A DNA stretch of 64,000 nucleotides from Neptunomonas concharum (GCF_008630635.1 NZ_CP043869.1:1178001-1242000); one strand, 5' to 3'; positions 48,595-58,055 are shown, numbered from the stretch's first letter. Numbers and translations are program-made. Notes: a model not told the origin generated them from the sequence alone.

Positions 48595-49320
48595 ATGGAA
48601 GACGTTTCCGCCTTTATTACCCAAAACTGGTTAAATCTGCTGGCACTGTCGTGGTTCATCTTATGCTTTAAAGGCTATATGTATTACGCCAAACGTAAAA
48701 GCTATACCACGCCTTGTTTAGCCAGTGTGCTGCATATGTATCGTTATGAGTGGATGCAGCGCATGATGGACCGGGAAAACCGTATATCTGATACATCGGC
48801 CATTGCTAATCTTGAGCGTAGTGTATCCTTTTTCGCATCGACCACAATGCTTATTTTAGCTGGTCTTATGACGGTATTAGGCTCTACCGAAAAAGCGATA
48901 GATGTCGTGGCTGATATTCCCTTTGTGGTGCATGCTACCCGTCAAGAGTGGGAGTTAAAAATCCTGTTGCTGATCGTTTTGTTTGTCTATGCCTTTTTTA
49001 AGTTTACATGGAGCTTGCGCCAGTATGGTTTTGTCTCTGTGATGGTAGGAGGTGCGCCGACGCCAGAAGAGGCAATATCTGATCAGGTAAAGCAGGCAAA
49101 TGCGGCGCGTATCGCAAAAATGACCTCCATGGCGGCAAACAATTTTAACCTGGGGCTACGTACGTTTTACTTCAGTCAGGCGGTGCTGGGCTGGTTTATC
49201 AACCCTATCCTGTTTGTGGTGCTCACAGCGTTTATTGCTTTTATTCTTTATCGACGTGAATTTAGCTCCTCAACGCTGAAAACCTTAATGATGACGACCG
49301 ATACAGAGATCAAATCATGA
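48595..49320 (+). CDS. DUF599 membrane protein
   Basis: A 241-aa protein with about four membrane helices. NRISDTSAIANLERSVSFFASTTMLILAG (split at SVSF) and WSLRQYGFVSVMVGGAP are the DUF599 signature. No function is established. It overlaps the first thioesterase gene by 4 bases (ATGA), so the three genes form an operon. Confidence 0.88.
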   Translation: MEDVSAFITQNWLNLLALSWFILCFKGYMYYAKRKSYTTPCLASVLHMYRYEWMQRMMDRENRISDTSAIANLERSVSFFASTTMLILAGLMTVLGSTEKAIDVVADIPFVVHATRQEWELKILLLIVLFVYAFFKFTWSLRQYGFVSVMVGGAPTPEEAISDQVKQANAARIAKMTSMAANNFNLGLRTFYFSQAVLGWFINPILFVVLTAFIAFILYRREFSSSTLKTLMMTTDTEIKS

Positions 49321-49799
49321 ATGCCCATATTCTGGCGAAATGCCAACGCTTTATTGAGTCATTGGCGCACATGCGTAAATTGAAAATGCGCGTGATTCGC
49401 GCAGATGAAAAAAGCATTACTGTCGTATTACCGGTTCAGGAGCAACTCATTAACCATGCGTTTGATACCTACATGCATGGGGGGGTGCTCACGACGTTGG
49501 TCGATACCGCTTCTAGCTTGTCAACGATACCCGCACTCAAAGAGTATGAGCTATGCCCAACGTTAGACCTGCGGATTGACCATATGTCGACCCCAGTATT
49601 GAGCCAGCCGTTGTATGCTTATGCCGAGTGCTATCGTGTAACCCGTAATGTGTTGTTTACGCGTGCTACGGTGTATCAGGAAAACCCTGAAAAGCCGGTC
49701 GCTTACGCAATCTCTACATTCATGCGGCCAGGGGAGGGGAATACGGACCCCGCATTTAAGGCTGTAATCGATGGTGACAATGTAGAGGAGGTCAATTGA
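49317..49799 (+). CDS. Hotdog-fold PaaI-like thioesterase (first of pair)
   Basis: A 160-aa hotdog protein. HAFDTYMHGGVLTTLVDTASS carries the HGG and the acidic catalytic residue of PaaI-like thioesterases, and LDLRIDHMSTP follows. It probably hydrolyses acyl-CoA thioesters; chain specificity is unknown. Its TGA overlaps the ATG of the next thioesterase by one base. Confidence 0.88.
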   Translation: MNAHILAKCQRFIESLAHMRKLKMRVIRADEKSITVVLPVQEQLINHAFDTYMHGGVLTTLVDTASSLSTIPALKEYELCPTLDLRIDHMSTPVLSQPLYAYAECYRVTRNVLFTRATVYQENPEKPVAYAISTFMRPGEGNTDPAFKAVIDGDNVEEVN

Positions 49800-50251
49800 T
49801 GGATACCCTACAATCCCTTGTATCTGAAGCGCACAAGACAGGTGATTATCAGCCTGTTATTGATTTGATCCCCTATGCACGTGTTATTGGCGTGAAATGT
49901 GAGCGCTTTGGCGAAGAGATGATTTTTCGCCTACCGCGTAACCCGGAGAATATCGGTAACCCAACCATTCCTGCGATTCACGGAGGTGTAATTGCCTCTT
50001 TTATGGAGCTGACCGCAGCGTTTGAGTTGACCCTTCAATTAGAGCAACCAGCACTGGCTAAGATTATCGATTTCTCTGTAGATTACATGCGTGCAGGGCT
50101 GGATCGAGATACCTTTGCCATGTGTAAAATCGAGCGGCAGGGTCGGCGAGTAGGCAACTGCTCGATTACAGCTTGGCAGGATAGAAAAAGCCACCCTATC
50201 GCGTCTGCCCGTGGGCATTTTCTGCTCGATACACTCTCTTCCTTTCGTTAA
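49799..50251 (+). CDS. Hotdog-fold PaaI-like thioesterase (second of pair)
   Basis: A 150-aa hotdog protein with IPAIHGGVIASFMELTAAFEL and IDFSVDYMRAGLDRD. It is a diverged relative of its upstream neighbour, and with it may form a hetero-oligomer or cover different acyl-CoAs. The TGATG overlap decides the start. The sigma-32 promoter of htpG lies just after it. Confidence 0.86.
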   Translation: MDTLQSLVSEAHKTGDYQPVIDLIPYARVIGVKCERFGEEMIFRLPRNPENIGNPTIPAIHGGVIASFMELTAAFELTLQLEQPALAKIIDFSVDYMRAGLDRDTFAMCKIERQGRRVGNCSITAWQDRKSHPIASARGHFLLDTLSSFR

Positions 50252-50264
50252 TTTACATTTTACC

Positions 50265-50292
50265 CTTGAAAACGAAGGGCTAGCCCCCATCT
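50265..50292 (+). promoter_or_regulatory. Sigma-32 (heat-shock) promoter of htpG
   Basis: CTTGAAA (50265-50271), a 13-base spacer and CCCCATCT (50285-50292) match the sigma-32 consensus CTTGAAA-N(11-16)-CCCCATNT exactly. Transcription should start near 50299. Confidence 0.9.
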
Positions 50293-50327
50293 CTTTGGAA
50301 ACTGAAATAAACAATATCCAAAGAGAT
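50289..50327. promoter_or_regulatory. 11-bp inverted repeat over the htpG start site
   Basis: ATCTCTTTGGA (50289-50299) and TCCAAAGAGAT (50317-50327) are perfect inverted copies with a 17-base spacer. The left arm covers the -10 and start site, and the right arm ends just before AGGG, the likely ribosome site. It may be a repressor operator or, in longer read-through transcripts, an RNA hairpin. Confidence 0.75.
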
Positions 50328-50341
50328 AGGGTGCTGTATCC

Positions 50342-52261
50342 ATGACTACTGAAACGCAGAAAGAAACGCTTGGTTTTCAGACCGAAGTCAAACAACTACT
50401 GAATCTGATGATCCATTCTTTGTATTCTAACAAAGAGATCTTTTTGCGCGAGCTGATCTCCAATGCATCAGACGCCGCTGAAAAACTCCGCTTTGAAGCA
50501 CTGTCTAATGGTGACTTGTATGAAGATGACGGTGATCTGAATATCCGCGTCAGCTTTAACGAAGAAGCGAAAACCGTCACGATTGAAGATAACGGCATTG
50601 GTATGAGCCGTAGTGACGTCATTGAACATTTGGGTACGATTGCCAAATCGGGCACCGCGAACTTCATGAGCCAACTCACGGGCGATCAGGCAAAAGATAG
50701 CCAGTTAATCGGCCAGTTTGGTGTAGGCTTTTACTCTGCATTTATTGTGGCAGATAAAGTCGATGTCTTTACCCGTCGTGCAGGTACGCCTGTTGCTGAA
50801 GGTGTACATTGGAGTTCAGCGGGCGAAGGTGAGTTCACGATTGCAACCGTTGATAAACCAAAGCGCGGCACACAGATTGTCTTACACCTGAAAGAGGGTG
50901 AAGAGGAGTTCGCAAACGGCCATCGTCTACGAGCTTTGGTACGTAAGTATTCTGATCATATTGCTATGCCTGTGATCATGCAGAAAGAAGCTGCATTGGG
51001 CGCAGAAGGTGAAGAGGAAGAGGCGAAAGATACTCAGCCAGAAGATGAAACCGTCAACTCAGCGACAGCGCTGTGGACGCGTAACAAGGCTGATATCAGC
51101 GATGATGAGTATGGTGAGTTTTATAAGCACATCTCGCATGACTTTGGCGCTCCACTAACATGGGGGCATAACCGAGTTGAGGGTAATCTGGAATACACAA
51201 GCTTATTGTATGTGCCTGAAAATGCGCCGTATGACTTGTGGAATCGAGATGCGCCTAAAGGCCTTAAACTGTATATCCAGCGTGTCTTTGTGATGGACCA
51301 AGCGGATCAGTTCCTGCCTTTGTACCTGCGTTTCATTAAAGGTGTGGTGGATTCCAACAACCTGTCATTGAATGTATCCCGTGAGATTCTGCAAAAAGAT
51401 CCAAACGTTGATAAGCTGAAGTCCGCGTTGACGAAGCGTGTTTTGGATATGTTGACCAAACTGGGCAAAAACGAGCCAGAAAAATATGCGACTTTCTGGA
51501 AAGCGTTTGGTAGCGTGATCAAAGAAGGCCCGGCTGAAGATTACAGCAATCGCGACAAGATTCTTAAACTACTTCGCTTTGCGTCCACCCATACTGACAG
51601 TGCTGAACCGACGGTTTCTCTGGAAGATTATGTTGGCCGTATGAAAGAAGGTCAGGAAAAGATCTATTACGTGACAGCTGAGAACTACAATACAGCGAAA
51701 AATAGCCCACACCTTGAGATCTTCCGTAAGAAAGGGATCGAAGTCATCTTAATGACGGAGCGCATTGATGAGTGGATGATGAGCCACCTGTTCGACTTCG
51801 ACGGTAAATCTTTCCAGGATGTCACTAAAGGTGAGTTAGAGCTGGGTAGTGTCGAAACCGAAGAAGAGAAAAAAGCACAAGAAGAATCAGCTAAAGAAGC
51901 AGAAGGCTTGGTAGAACGTCTTAAAGAGCGCCTGAAAGACCAAGTGTCTGATGTGCGTGTGACCCATCGTTTGACGGACTCACCCGCGTGCTTAGTGCTG
52001 AACGCTTACGATATGGGTGCGCAGATGCGCCAGATCATGGAGGCTGCGGGTCAGGCGGTCCCTGATAGCAAGCCGGTATTTGAGATCAACCCAGAACATC
52101 CGTTGATTCAAAAACTGGATCACGAACCCGATGAAGATCGTTTTGGTGAACTGGCGCTGATCATTTTGGATCAGGCAAACTTGTCGGCTGGTGGCCACCT
52201 TGATGACCCATCTGCCTACGTGTCACGCTTGAATAAGCTGCTGCTTGAGCTAAGTCAGTAA
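50342..52261 (+). CDS. htpG: HSP90-family chaperone HtpG
   Basis: A 639-aa cytoplasmic ATP-dependent chaperone. The Bergerat ATP site is seen as [38 protein letters not shown], broken between NGIGM and SRSD, and [18 protein letters not shown]. The middle domain has [18 protein letters not shown], typical of HtpG ([10 protein letters not shown]). Expression is expected to be heat-inducible from the sigma-32 promoter. A strong terminator follows. Confidence 0.97.
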   Translation: MTTETQKETLGFQTEVKQLLNLMIHSLYSNKEIFLRELISNASDAAEKLRFEALSNGDLYEDDGDLNIRVSFNEEAKTVTIEDNGIGMSRSDVIEHLGTIAKSGTANFMSQLTGDQAKDSQLIGQFGVGFYSAFIVADKVDVFTRRAGTPVAEGVHWSSAGEGEFTIATVDKPKRGTQIVLHLKEGEEEFANGHRLRALVRKYSDHIAMPVIMQKEAALGAEGEEEEAKDTQPEDETVNSATALWTRNKADISDDEYGEFYKHISHDFGAPLTWGHNRVEGNLEYTSLLYVPENAPYDLWNRDAPKGLKLYIQRVFVMDQADQFLPLYLRFIKGVVDSNNLSLNVSREILQKDPNVDKLKSALTKRVLDMLTKLGKNEPEKYATFWKAFGSVIKEGPAEDYSNRDKILKLLRFASTHTDSAEPTVSLEDYVGRMKEGQEKIYYVTAENYNTAKNSPHLEIFRKKGIEVILMTERIDEWMMSHLFDFDGKSFQDVTKGELELGSVETEEEKKAQEESAKEAEGLVERLKERLKDQVSDVRVTHRLTDSPACLVLNAYDMGAQMRQIMEAAGQAVPDSKPVFEINPEHPLIQKLDHEPDEDRFGELALIILDQANLSAGGHLDDPSAYVSRLNKLLLELSQ

Positions 52262-52279
52262 ATGCATCATTAAACTTAG

Positions 52280-52305
52280 AAAGCGGGCAAAAGCCCGCTT
52301 TTTTT
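52280..52305 (+). terminator. Rho-independent terminator of htpG
   Basis: AAAGCGGGC and GCCCGCTTT form a 9-bp stem with an AAAA loop and T-run. Confidence 0.93.
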
Positions 52306-52395
52306 GTGGCTATTTACCTGCAGTTTCTGTGTTTTGGTCTACCTTTGAATATATTCAGATTTTCATTATATGTTGACTAAAAAGAGAGATTGCAC

Positions 52396-52698
52396 ATGAA
52401 GAATGCACTTTTAGCTTTGGGGCTGGCACTGGTTGTATCGACACCGGCCGCGATAGCAGGTGAAGGCGAAGATATCGTCGCAAAGCATTGTAAGGCGTGT
52501 CACCAAGCAGGGTTAGCAGGAGCACCAAAACTGGGCGATAAAGCAGCATGGGCACCCCGTGTAGCAACCGGGGTTGATGCTATGACGGCAGTGGTCAAAT
52601 CAGGTAAAGGGGCTATGCCTCCAAAGGGCACCTGTGGCACTTGCTCTGATGAACAATTAAAAGCAGCGGTTGAAGCGATTACGGCGGATGTGCGTTAA
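52396..52698 (+). CDS. Cytochrome c5-like periplasmic protein
   Basis: A 100-aa protein with a Sec signal peptide (cut after AIAG, about residue 22), heme-binding CKACH (about residue 36) and Met ligand in KGAMPPKG. CGTCSDEQLKAAVEAI gives the extra cysteine pair typical of cytochrome c5. It carries electrons in the periplasm. Start at ATG 52396 is preferred to TTG 52390. It is single, with no clear link to the hydrogen-sensor genes after it. Confidence 0.93.
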   Translation: MKNALLALGLALVVSTPAAIAGEGEDIVAKHCKACHQAGLAGAPKLGDKAAWAPRVATGVDAMTAVVKSGKGAMPPKGTCGTCSDEQLKAAVEAITADVR

Positions 52699-52772
52699 GT
52701 AACTACGCTTCTTTTGCGTCTTTTTCGGGTTCGCTGTAGTCTTAGACAAGTTCAACCCACGGATTTGTTTAG

Positions 52773-54101
52773 ATGGCGCAGCGTATTCCTGAATCTCCTG
52801 AAGTCACCGCTCATACGGAAGAGGCATGGGTCAGCGTTATCCAAAAAATGGATGAAGCATACGCTGATCTTGTCCACTACCAAGTAGAGATAGAGGACAA
52901 AAACGCCGAGCTGAATGAGGCCAAAAGCTTTTTTGATAGCGTACAAGGCTCCATGAGTGACCTGCTGATGGTCTGTGACCATCAAGGTGTGGTGCAGCAA
53001 GTTAATCGGTCTTTAGAGTTACTGGTTGGGCAAAGCCAATCAGCGTTAGTTGGGGTGCATTTTTCGACGTTGGTCTCGGTGTGTTACCAACAGAAAGTAC
53101 AAAGTTTTAGCGAGCAATTACGGCTCCAACCTATCCGCGATTGTGAAATAGCTCTAACCAGCCCACAGGGCGATATCCCGCTTTCGATGAACTGCTCCCC
53201 CCGCAAGGATAGTCGTGGGCGTTTAATTGGTATGGTGATGGTAGGCCGTCCATTAGGGGAGCTGCAAAAAGCTTATAAAGCCCTAAATAGCGCACATGCC
53301 GAATTAAAATTGGCACAGGAGCGCTTAATTCAAGCCGAAAAAATGGCCTCTCTAGGGCGCTTAGTCGCCGGTGTAGCCCATGAGCTGAACAACCCAATCA
53401 GCTTTGTGTATGGGAACATGCACGCACTCAAGCGTTATACGGCAAAGTTACTTGTCTATTTTGACGAAATACAATCGGGCGCATCTCGTGAGTCACTCAA
53501 AGAGTTACGGGAAACCTTACGCTTAGATAAAGCGATCAAAGATCTTAACTCACTGGTTGATGGCACCATGGAAGGGGCTGATCGTGTACGAGATATCGTC
53601 AACGACTTGAAGCAGTTCTCTTCGACGCAGGCGAGTGCAAAAACAGAGTTTGATCTAGTGCATGTCGTCAGATCAGCACTGCAATGGATTATCAAAGAGA
53701 GCAAGCACACCATTCGTGTTGAGGATAACCTGCCTGACTACCTACAAGCGTGGGGGCACTCTGGGCAAATCCATCAAGTGGTGGTTAACCTGCTGCAAAA
53801 TGCGGCTGATGCGCTTAAAACAACGCCAACCCCCTCAATTAAGCTATCGGCTGGCACCGCTGATAATCAGGTTTGGATGACCGTGGAGGATAACGGCCCT
53901 GGTATTCCCGCTGAAGATTTATCTCGCTTATTTGATCCATTCTTTACCACAAAGCCCGTGGGTGAAGGTACAGGTCTTGGGCTCTCAATCAGCTACGGTA
54001 TCGCTATTGAACATGGCGGAACATTGAAAATAGAGAACCAACCACATGGCGGCGCAATAGCCGAGATGGTTTTACCACTTAAGGAGTGCAGCGATGTTTA
54101 A
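52773..54101 (+). CDS. hupT: Hydrogen-sensing histidine kinase HupT/HoxJ
   Basis: A 442-aa soluble kinase. A PAS domain lies at about residues 52-160, followed by a coiled coil. The phosphorylation site is His203 in GVAHELNNPISFVYGNMHAL, the distinctive H-box of HupT/HoxJ. HQVVVNLLQNAADAL, DNGPGIP and GEGTGLGLSISYG are the ATP-binding boxes. The kinase is inhibited or released through contact with the regulatory hydrogenase, encoded next in the same operon with an 8-base overlap. The response regulator HupR/HoxA is not in the window. Confidence 0.9.
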   Translation: MAQRIPESPEVTAHTEEAWVSVIQKMDEAYADLVHYQVEIEDKNAELNEAKSFFDSVQGSMSDLLMVCDHQGVVQQVNRSLELLVGQSQSALVGVHFSTLVSVCYQQKVQSFSEQLRLQPIRDCEIALTSPQGDIPLSMNCSPRKDSRGRLIGMVMVGRPLGELQKAYKALNSAHAELKLAQERLIQAEKMASLGRLVAGVAHELNNPISFVYGNMHALKRYTAKLLVYFDEIQSGASRESLKELRETLRLDKAIKDLNSLVDGTMEGADRVRDIVNDLKQFSSTQASAKTEFDLVHVVRSALQWIIKESKHTIRVEDNLPDYLQAWGHSGQIHQVVVNLLQNAADALKTTPTPSIKLSAGTADNQVWMTVEDNGPGIPAEDLSRLFDPFFTTKPVGEGTGLGLSISYGIAIEHGGTLKIENQPHGGAIAEMVLPLKECSDV

Positions 54102-55089
54102 TCTATTGTGGCTGCAATCTGGTGGTTGTGGTGGGTGCTCTATGTCACTACTGAACGCAGAGTCTCCAGACTTAGTGAGTACCCTAAAAAACGCAGGGAT
54201 TAATTTACTCTGGCATCCCTCTCTGAGCGAAGCGTGTGGCTCGCAGATGTTGGCGATACTCGATCAGATTTTAACGGATCAGCTCCCCTTAGATATCTTG
54301 TGTATCGAAGGCTCGTTGCTGAGAGGCCCCATGGGAACAGGGCGTTTTCATCTGTTAGGTGGCACAGGAAAGCCGATGATGGATTGGGTAAAACAGCTTT
54401 CGAGCAAAGCTCGTTACACCTTGGCGGTTGGCTCCTGTGCCGCTTATGGTGGAATTACGGCGGCTGCACCCAATGTAACGGAAGCCACAGGTCTACAATA
54501 TGAAGGGGAGATGATCGGTGGGCTACTCGGGGATGATTACCATAGCTTAGCGCAGTTGCCTGTCGTTAATATCGCGGGCTGCCCGGTTCACCCCAATTGG
54601 GTGATCGACACTCTAGTAGAACTGGCGATGGGGGAGTTTGACCATACCAGCGTTGACGACTTTGGGCGCCCCCGAAGCTACGCTGACCAATTAGTTCATC
54701 ACGGCTGCAACCGTAATGAATATTATGAATATAAAGCCAGTGCTGAAAACCCCGGTGATCGAGGCTGTTTGATGGAACATATGGGGTGCTTAGGTACGCA
54801 AGCGCATGGGGACTGTAATACGCGACCATGGAACGGTGAAGGCTCCTGTACCAAAGGCGGTTATGCATGTATCAACTGCACTGCCCCAGAGTTTGAAGAA
54901 CCCCGCCATAGCTTTTTAGAAACACCTAAAATCGCCGGTATTCCAGTTGGCCTGCCAACGGATATGCCTAAAGCTTGGTTTGTGGCGTTGGCGTCACTAT
55001 CGAAAGCCGCAACACCGGATCGGTTACGTAAAAACGCCGTATCCCAAAACCTGATCTATCCCCCAAGCGTTCATAAGAGAAAAAAGTAG
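54094..55089 (+). CDS. hupU: Regulatory [NiFe]-hydrogenase small subunit HupU/HoxB
   Basis: A 331-aa small subunit without a Tat signal, as expected for the cytoplasmic sensor hydrogenase. Fe-S cysteines are seen in LQSGGCGGCSMSL (proximal cluster), AVGSCAAYGGI, NIAGCPVHPNW, HHGCNRNEYYEY and the cluster region CLMEHMGCLGTQAHGDC plus YACINCTAP. AAGGAG lies 6-7 bases before the ATG. It relays electrons from the large-subunit Ni-Fe site and transmits the H2 signal to HupT. Confidence 0.93.
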   Translation: MFNLLWLQSGGCGGCSMSLLNAESPDLVSTLKNAGINLLWHPSLSEACGSQMLAILDQILTDQLPLDILCIEGSLLRGPMGTGRFHLLGGTGKPMMDWVKQLSSKARYTLAVGSCAAYGGITAAAPNVTEATGLQYEGEMIGGLLGDDYHSLAQLPVVNIAGCPVHPNWVIDTLVELAMGEFDHTSVDDFGRPRSYADQLVHHGCNRNEYYEYKASAENPGDRGCLMEHMGCLGTQAHGDCNTRPWNGEGSCTKGGYACINCTAPEFEEPRHSFLETPKIAGIPVGLPTDMPKAWFVALASLSKAATPDRLRKNAVSQNLIYPPSVHKRKK

Positions 55090-56538
55090 ATGAGTCGTAT
55101 AGTCGTTGGCCCGTTTAACCGTGTGGAAGGGGATCTTGAGGTTTCGTTAGAGATTACAGAAGGCCGCGTGCAACAAGCTAAAGTCAATTCACCGCTCTAC
55201 CGAGGGTTTGAACAGATTCTGCAAGGCCGGCCACCTATGGATGCCTTGGTGTATACCCCGCGTATCTGTGGTATCTGCTCGGTAAGCCAATCGGTTGCTT
55301 CAGCGCGTGCGCTTGCTGATGCCATGCAATTGAGCCCGAATCAAAACGGACAATTAGCGCAAAACATCGTGCTTGCCAATGAAAATCTGGCGGACCTACT
55401 AACACACTTCTACCTGTTTTTTATGCCGGATTTTGCGCGTGATGAATACGCTAAGGCGGTATGGTTTCCCGAAGTGGCTGAGCGCTTTAAAGCGCAAAAG
55501 GGTAGTGCAACAAAGCAGGTGCTACCGGCACGTGCTGCTTTTTTACACGTCATGGGATTAATGGCGGGTAAATGGCCGCACTCCTTGAGCATTCAGCCGG
55601 GAGGCTCTGCCAAACCTGTCGACCGCCATGAACGGCTTAAGCTCTTGATGATTATCAGTAGCTTTCGGCAATTTCTAGAAGAGGTGGTCTTTGATGCTGA
55701 TCTAGAGTCTGTTGCTGAGATTAGCTCCATAGAGGCACTTAATCAGTATCGGGATGCCAACCATTGGAGCAAGGGCGACTTCAGGGCGTTTCTGCATATA
55801 AGCGAACAACAGCACTTAGACCAGCTAGGGCGCGCAACCGATCGTTTTATGAGTTTTGGTAATTACCCACTGCATGGAAAAACACACTTTCGGCGCGGGG
55901 TGAGTGGTTTGAGTGGCGAGGTTGAATCGCTTAATTTATCTAAGATATCAGAAGATCTATCTCATAGTTGGATGGCCGGAGAGCGTGCGCACCCTGCGCA
56001 TGGTATTACACTGCCATCACTCGACAACACGGCCGGTTATAGCTGGTGTAAAGCTCCAAGGCTTGACGGCGAAGTAGTAGAAACCGGTGCATTGGCGCGC
56101 CAGCAGGTAGATGGGCATCCACTCATTAGAGCCTTAGTCGCCCAAAGCGGAGGCAACGTACAAAACCGTATGATTGCCCGGCTGTTAGAGTTAGCGCTGG
56201 TTGTGCCTCAAATGCAGCAATGGCTTACGGCTATAAAAGTAAACGAGCCATTCTGTGAACAGGCAAAACTCCCTGAGTCGTGCCAAGGAGTAGGCTTGGT
56301 TGAAGCCGCGAGGGGCAGCCTAGGGCATTGGATCAGCATACACAAAGGTAAGATAGAGAATTATCAGGTGATTGCTCCCACAACCTGGAATTTTTCCTCC
56401 AGAGACCAGCAAGGACAACCCGGCGCATTAGAGCAAGCGCTGGAAAATACGCCTGTGCTAACATCCGAAAAAGAACCGGTGAATGTCCAACACATTGTCA
56501 GATCATTTGATCCCTGTATGGTCTGTACGGTGCATTAG
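55090..56538 (+). CDS. hupV: Regulatory [NiFe]-hydrogenase large subunit HupV/HoxC
   Basis: A 482-aa large subunit. Ni-Fe ligands are Cys60/Cys63 (RICGICSVSQS) and Cys476/Cys479 (DPCMVCTVH). The protein ends at His482 with no C-terminal extension, so no maturation protease is needed, the mark of sensor hydrogenases. Ile62 and Phe110 match the pair in Ralstonia HoxC that narrows the gas channel and gives O2 tolerance; catalytic enzymes have Val and Leu. No hyp maturation genes lie in the window, so assembly must rely on genes elsewhere. The element's integrase begins 112 bases downstream. Confidence 0.94.
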   Translation: MSRIVVGPFNRVEGDLEVSLEITEGRVQQAKVNSPLYRGFEQILQGRPPMDALVYTPRICGICSVSQSVASARALADAMQLSPNQNGQLAQNIVLANENLADLLTHFYLFFMPDFARDEYAKAVWFPEVAERFKAQKGSATKQVLPARAAFLHVMGLMAGKWPHSLSIQPGGSAKPVDRHERLKLLMIISSFRQFLEEVVFDADLESVAEISSIEALNQYRDANHWSKGDFRAFLHISEQQHLDQLGRATDRFMSFGNYPLHGKTHFRRGVSGLSGEVESLNLSKISEDLSHSWMAGERAHPAHGITLPSLDNTAGYSWCKAPRLDGEVVETGALARQQVDGHPLIRALVAQSGGNVQNRMIARLLELALVVPQMQQWLTAIKVNEPFCEQAKLPESCQGVGLVEAARGSLGHWISIHKGKIENYQVIAPTTWNFSSRDQQGQPGALEQALENTPVLTSEKEPVNVQHIVRSFDPCMVCTVH

Positions 56539-56574
56539 ATATAATTAATTGATAATTAAAGGTTATTTCTCTTT

Positions 56575-56611
56575 CCCCAAAATCCCCCCAAAATTCCCCC
56601 AAAACCCCCCT
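56575..56611. repeat. C/A-rich tract between hupV and int (possible attachment region)
   Basis: Three imperfect CCCCC(A)AAA units and a final CCCCCC lie in the 112-base gap between hupV and the integrase stop. The attachment site of the element should be in this gap, but its core cannot be identified without the other end. No tRNA is present here. Confidence 0.4.
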
Positions 56612-56650
56612 TGTTTTTTTCATGCGAATTTAACGCAACATAATCCAGTT

Positions 56651-57802
56651 CTAACCTTTAACTATGATCCAATCATGACCTCGGGTATCGGCATATATAT
56701 CCGTGGTGCTTTGATGTTTGTGGCCTAATAAATTCTGTGTGTTGATGCCTTGTTTCTTATACTCGCGTTCTGACCATGATCTTATTTCATGAAATGAAGG
56801 GGGGAGGTAATCCTCCCATTGTGGTTTCACCGCTCGAATAGCTTTGGAAAAGCCGTTGCTGAGAGATTTAATGCGTACCTGGCTGCCTTTCTCTGCTTGG
56901 CCAACTTTTTTCGTGTGGTGGAACAGCCAAGGACTGACCACGTTATCTCGACAAAGCGCCACGACTTCACCAACACTGATACCCAATACATCGAGTTTTA
57001 GAGTTAGCGGGATCATTACCTTTGTTCCTGTCTTACTTTGCACGAAGGAGAGAAACTTTTCACCTTCAAGGACTCTCACATTCTTAAAAGCGGCATTACC
57101 TATATCATCCAGCCTTTGTGCGGTAGTTGCTGCCAAAAGGTACGAATGCCATAGGTAAGGCGCTTGATTTTTCTTTGACCATTCTAGCGCACTTATAAAA
57201 AGCTCTGTTGTTAGGCGAGCGCGTTTGATTTTAATACGAGGGGTTCTAGTCACTCGGGCTGGATTTGGTTTATCTGCAGGGAAGTACCCAGCTGCAATAG
57301 CTTCGTCAAAAAACTCTATTATCACGGTTCTTACACGCTGCCCCATCGTAGGCTTATTAGCCTTTATGTAGGTATTTATAATTTTACTAATCTCCATCGT
57401 TGTCAGTTGGGATAATTTCAAGTGCCCGTGACTCTCTAAAACCGATGAAAATGCCCAGCGCTTTTGATCAAACGTACTTCGTTTAATCTCATTATGTGCT
57501 AAGCGCTCAGTGAGTATTTTTAAATACGTTTCATACCATGCGTTTACGGTTACACTTTGACAAACGTCCCGTTCTATAATTGCTTTAGTTTCTCGCTCGA
57601 TGATTATTTGAGCGATTACAGCATTTAGTTGGCGAGCTTGTGCTTCTGCTTTTTGCAAATCTGGCCCCAGCCCCCACCACTCCTTGATTGCATTTGGCCG
57701 AATGTCTCTGTACTGACAGGAAAGTTTACCAGTGCGTTTATCTCTCTTTACGTAGAGGTTCGGAACATTGGTAAACTTCTGCTTACGCGGCGCGGCTGCC
57801 AT
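56651..57802 (-). CDS. int: Lambda-type tyrosine integrase
   Basis: A 383-aa integrase. The N-terminal arm-binding domain (NLYVKRDKRTGKLSCQYRDI) resembles lambda Int. The catalytic set is Arg230 (TTAQRLDDI), Lys257 (QSKTGTKV), His338/Arg341 (HEIRSW), His361 (LLGHKHQST) and Tyr370 (DIYADTRG). It catalyses integration and, with Xis, excision. It is the last gene of a leftward operon and overlaps xis by 20 bases. Confidence 0.94.
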   Translation of the reverse strand: MAAAPRKQKFTNVPNLYVKRDKRTGKLSCQYRDIRPNAIKEWWGLGPDLQKAEAQARQLNAVIAQIIIERETKAIIERDVCQSVTVNAWYETYLKILTERLAHNEIKRSTFDQKRWAFSSVLESHGHLKLSQLTTMEISKIINTYIKANKPTMGQRVRTVIIEFFDEAIAAGYFPADKPNPARVTRTPRIKIKRARLTTELFISALEWSKKNQAPYLWHSYLLAATTAQRLDDIGNAAFKNVRVLEGEKFLSFVQSKTGTKVMIPLTLKLDVLGISVGEVVALCRDNVVSPWLFHHTKKVGQAEKGSQVRIKSLSNGFSKAIRAVKPQWEDYLPPSFHEIRSWSEREYKKQGINTQNLLGHKHQSTTDIYADTRGHDWIIVKG

Positions 57803-58055
57803 TCAGGATCTCCAATACTTTAGGGTCAAGGTATGTGGTTTGCTCGTCATTCATCATTTTTTGTGCTTGCCGCAGCTGATTGGCTGTTGAATGGTCGAGA
57901 GGCCTTAGCTTAGCCACCTCTTTTACTAACCATTCCCTCCCGTGTTTTTCTGCCGGCGGTTCAAATCGCCCTTCTTTAGCCCACTTGCGGAGAGTGTTCA
58001 TATGATGGGGTTTTGAATAGTTCGCTTTGTCCCATTCTTCTAGTGTGATAAACAT
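57783..58055 (-). CDS. xis: Lambda Xis-like excisionase
   Basis: A 90-aa protein whose start FITLEEWDKANYSKPHHMNT and LRKWAKEGRFEPPAEKHGRE follow the lambda Xis winged-helix pattern. It directs Int towards excision. Its overlap with int by 20 bases copies the lambda arrangement. The C-terminal half (HSTANQLRQAQKMMNDEQ) is longer than in lambda. Confidence 0.85.
   Translation of the reverse strand: MFITLEEWDKANYSKPHHMNTLRKWAKEGRFEPPAEKHGREWLVKEVAKLRPLDHSTANQLRQAQKMMNDEQTTYLDPKVLEILNGSRAA

Noticed and set aside
50289-50341. Simple RNA thermometer for htpG
   Set aside because: The left arm overlaps the sigma-32 -10, so the main heat-shock transcript would not contain it; kept only as a possibility for read-through RNA.
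56575-56611. C/A-rich tract considered as a CRISPR or telomere-like repeat
   Set aside because: Only three short imperfect units without spacers; at most part of an attachment region.
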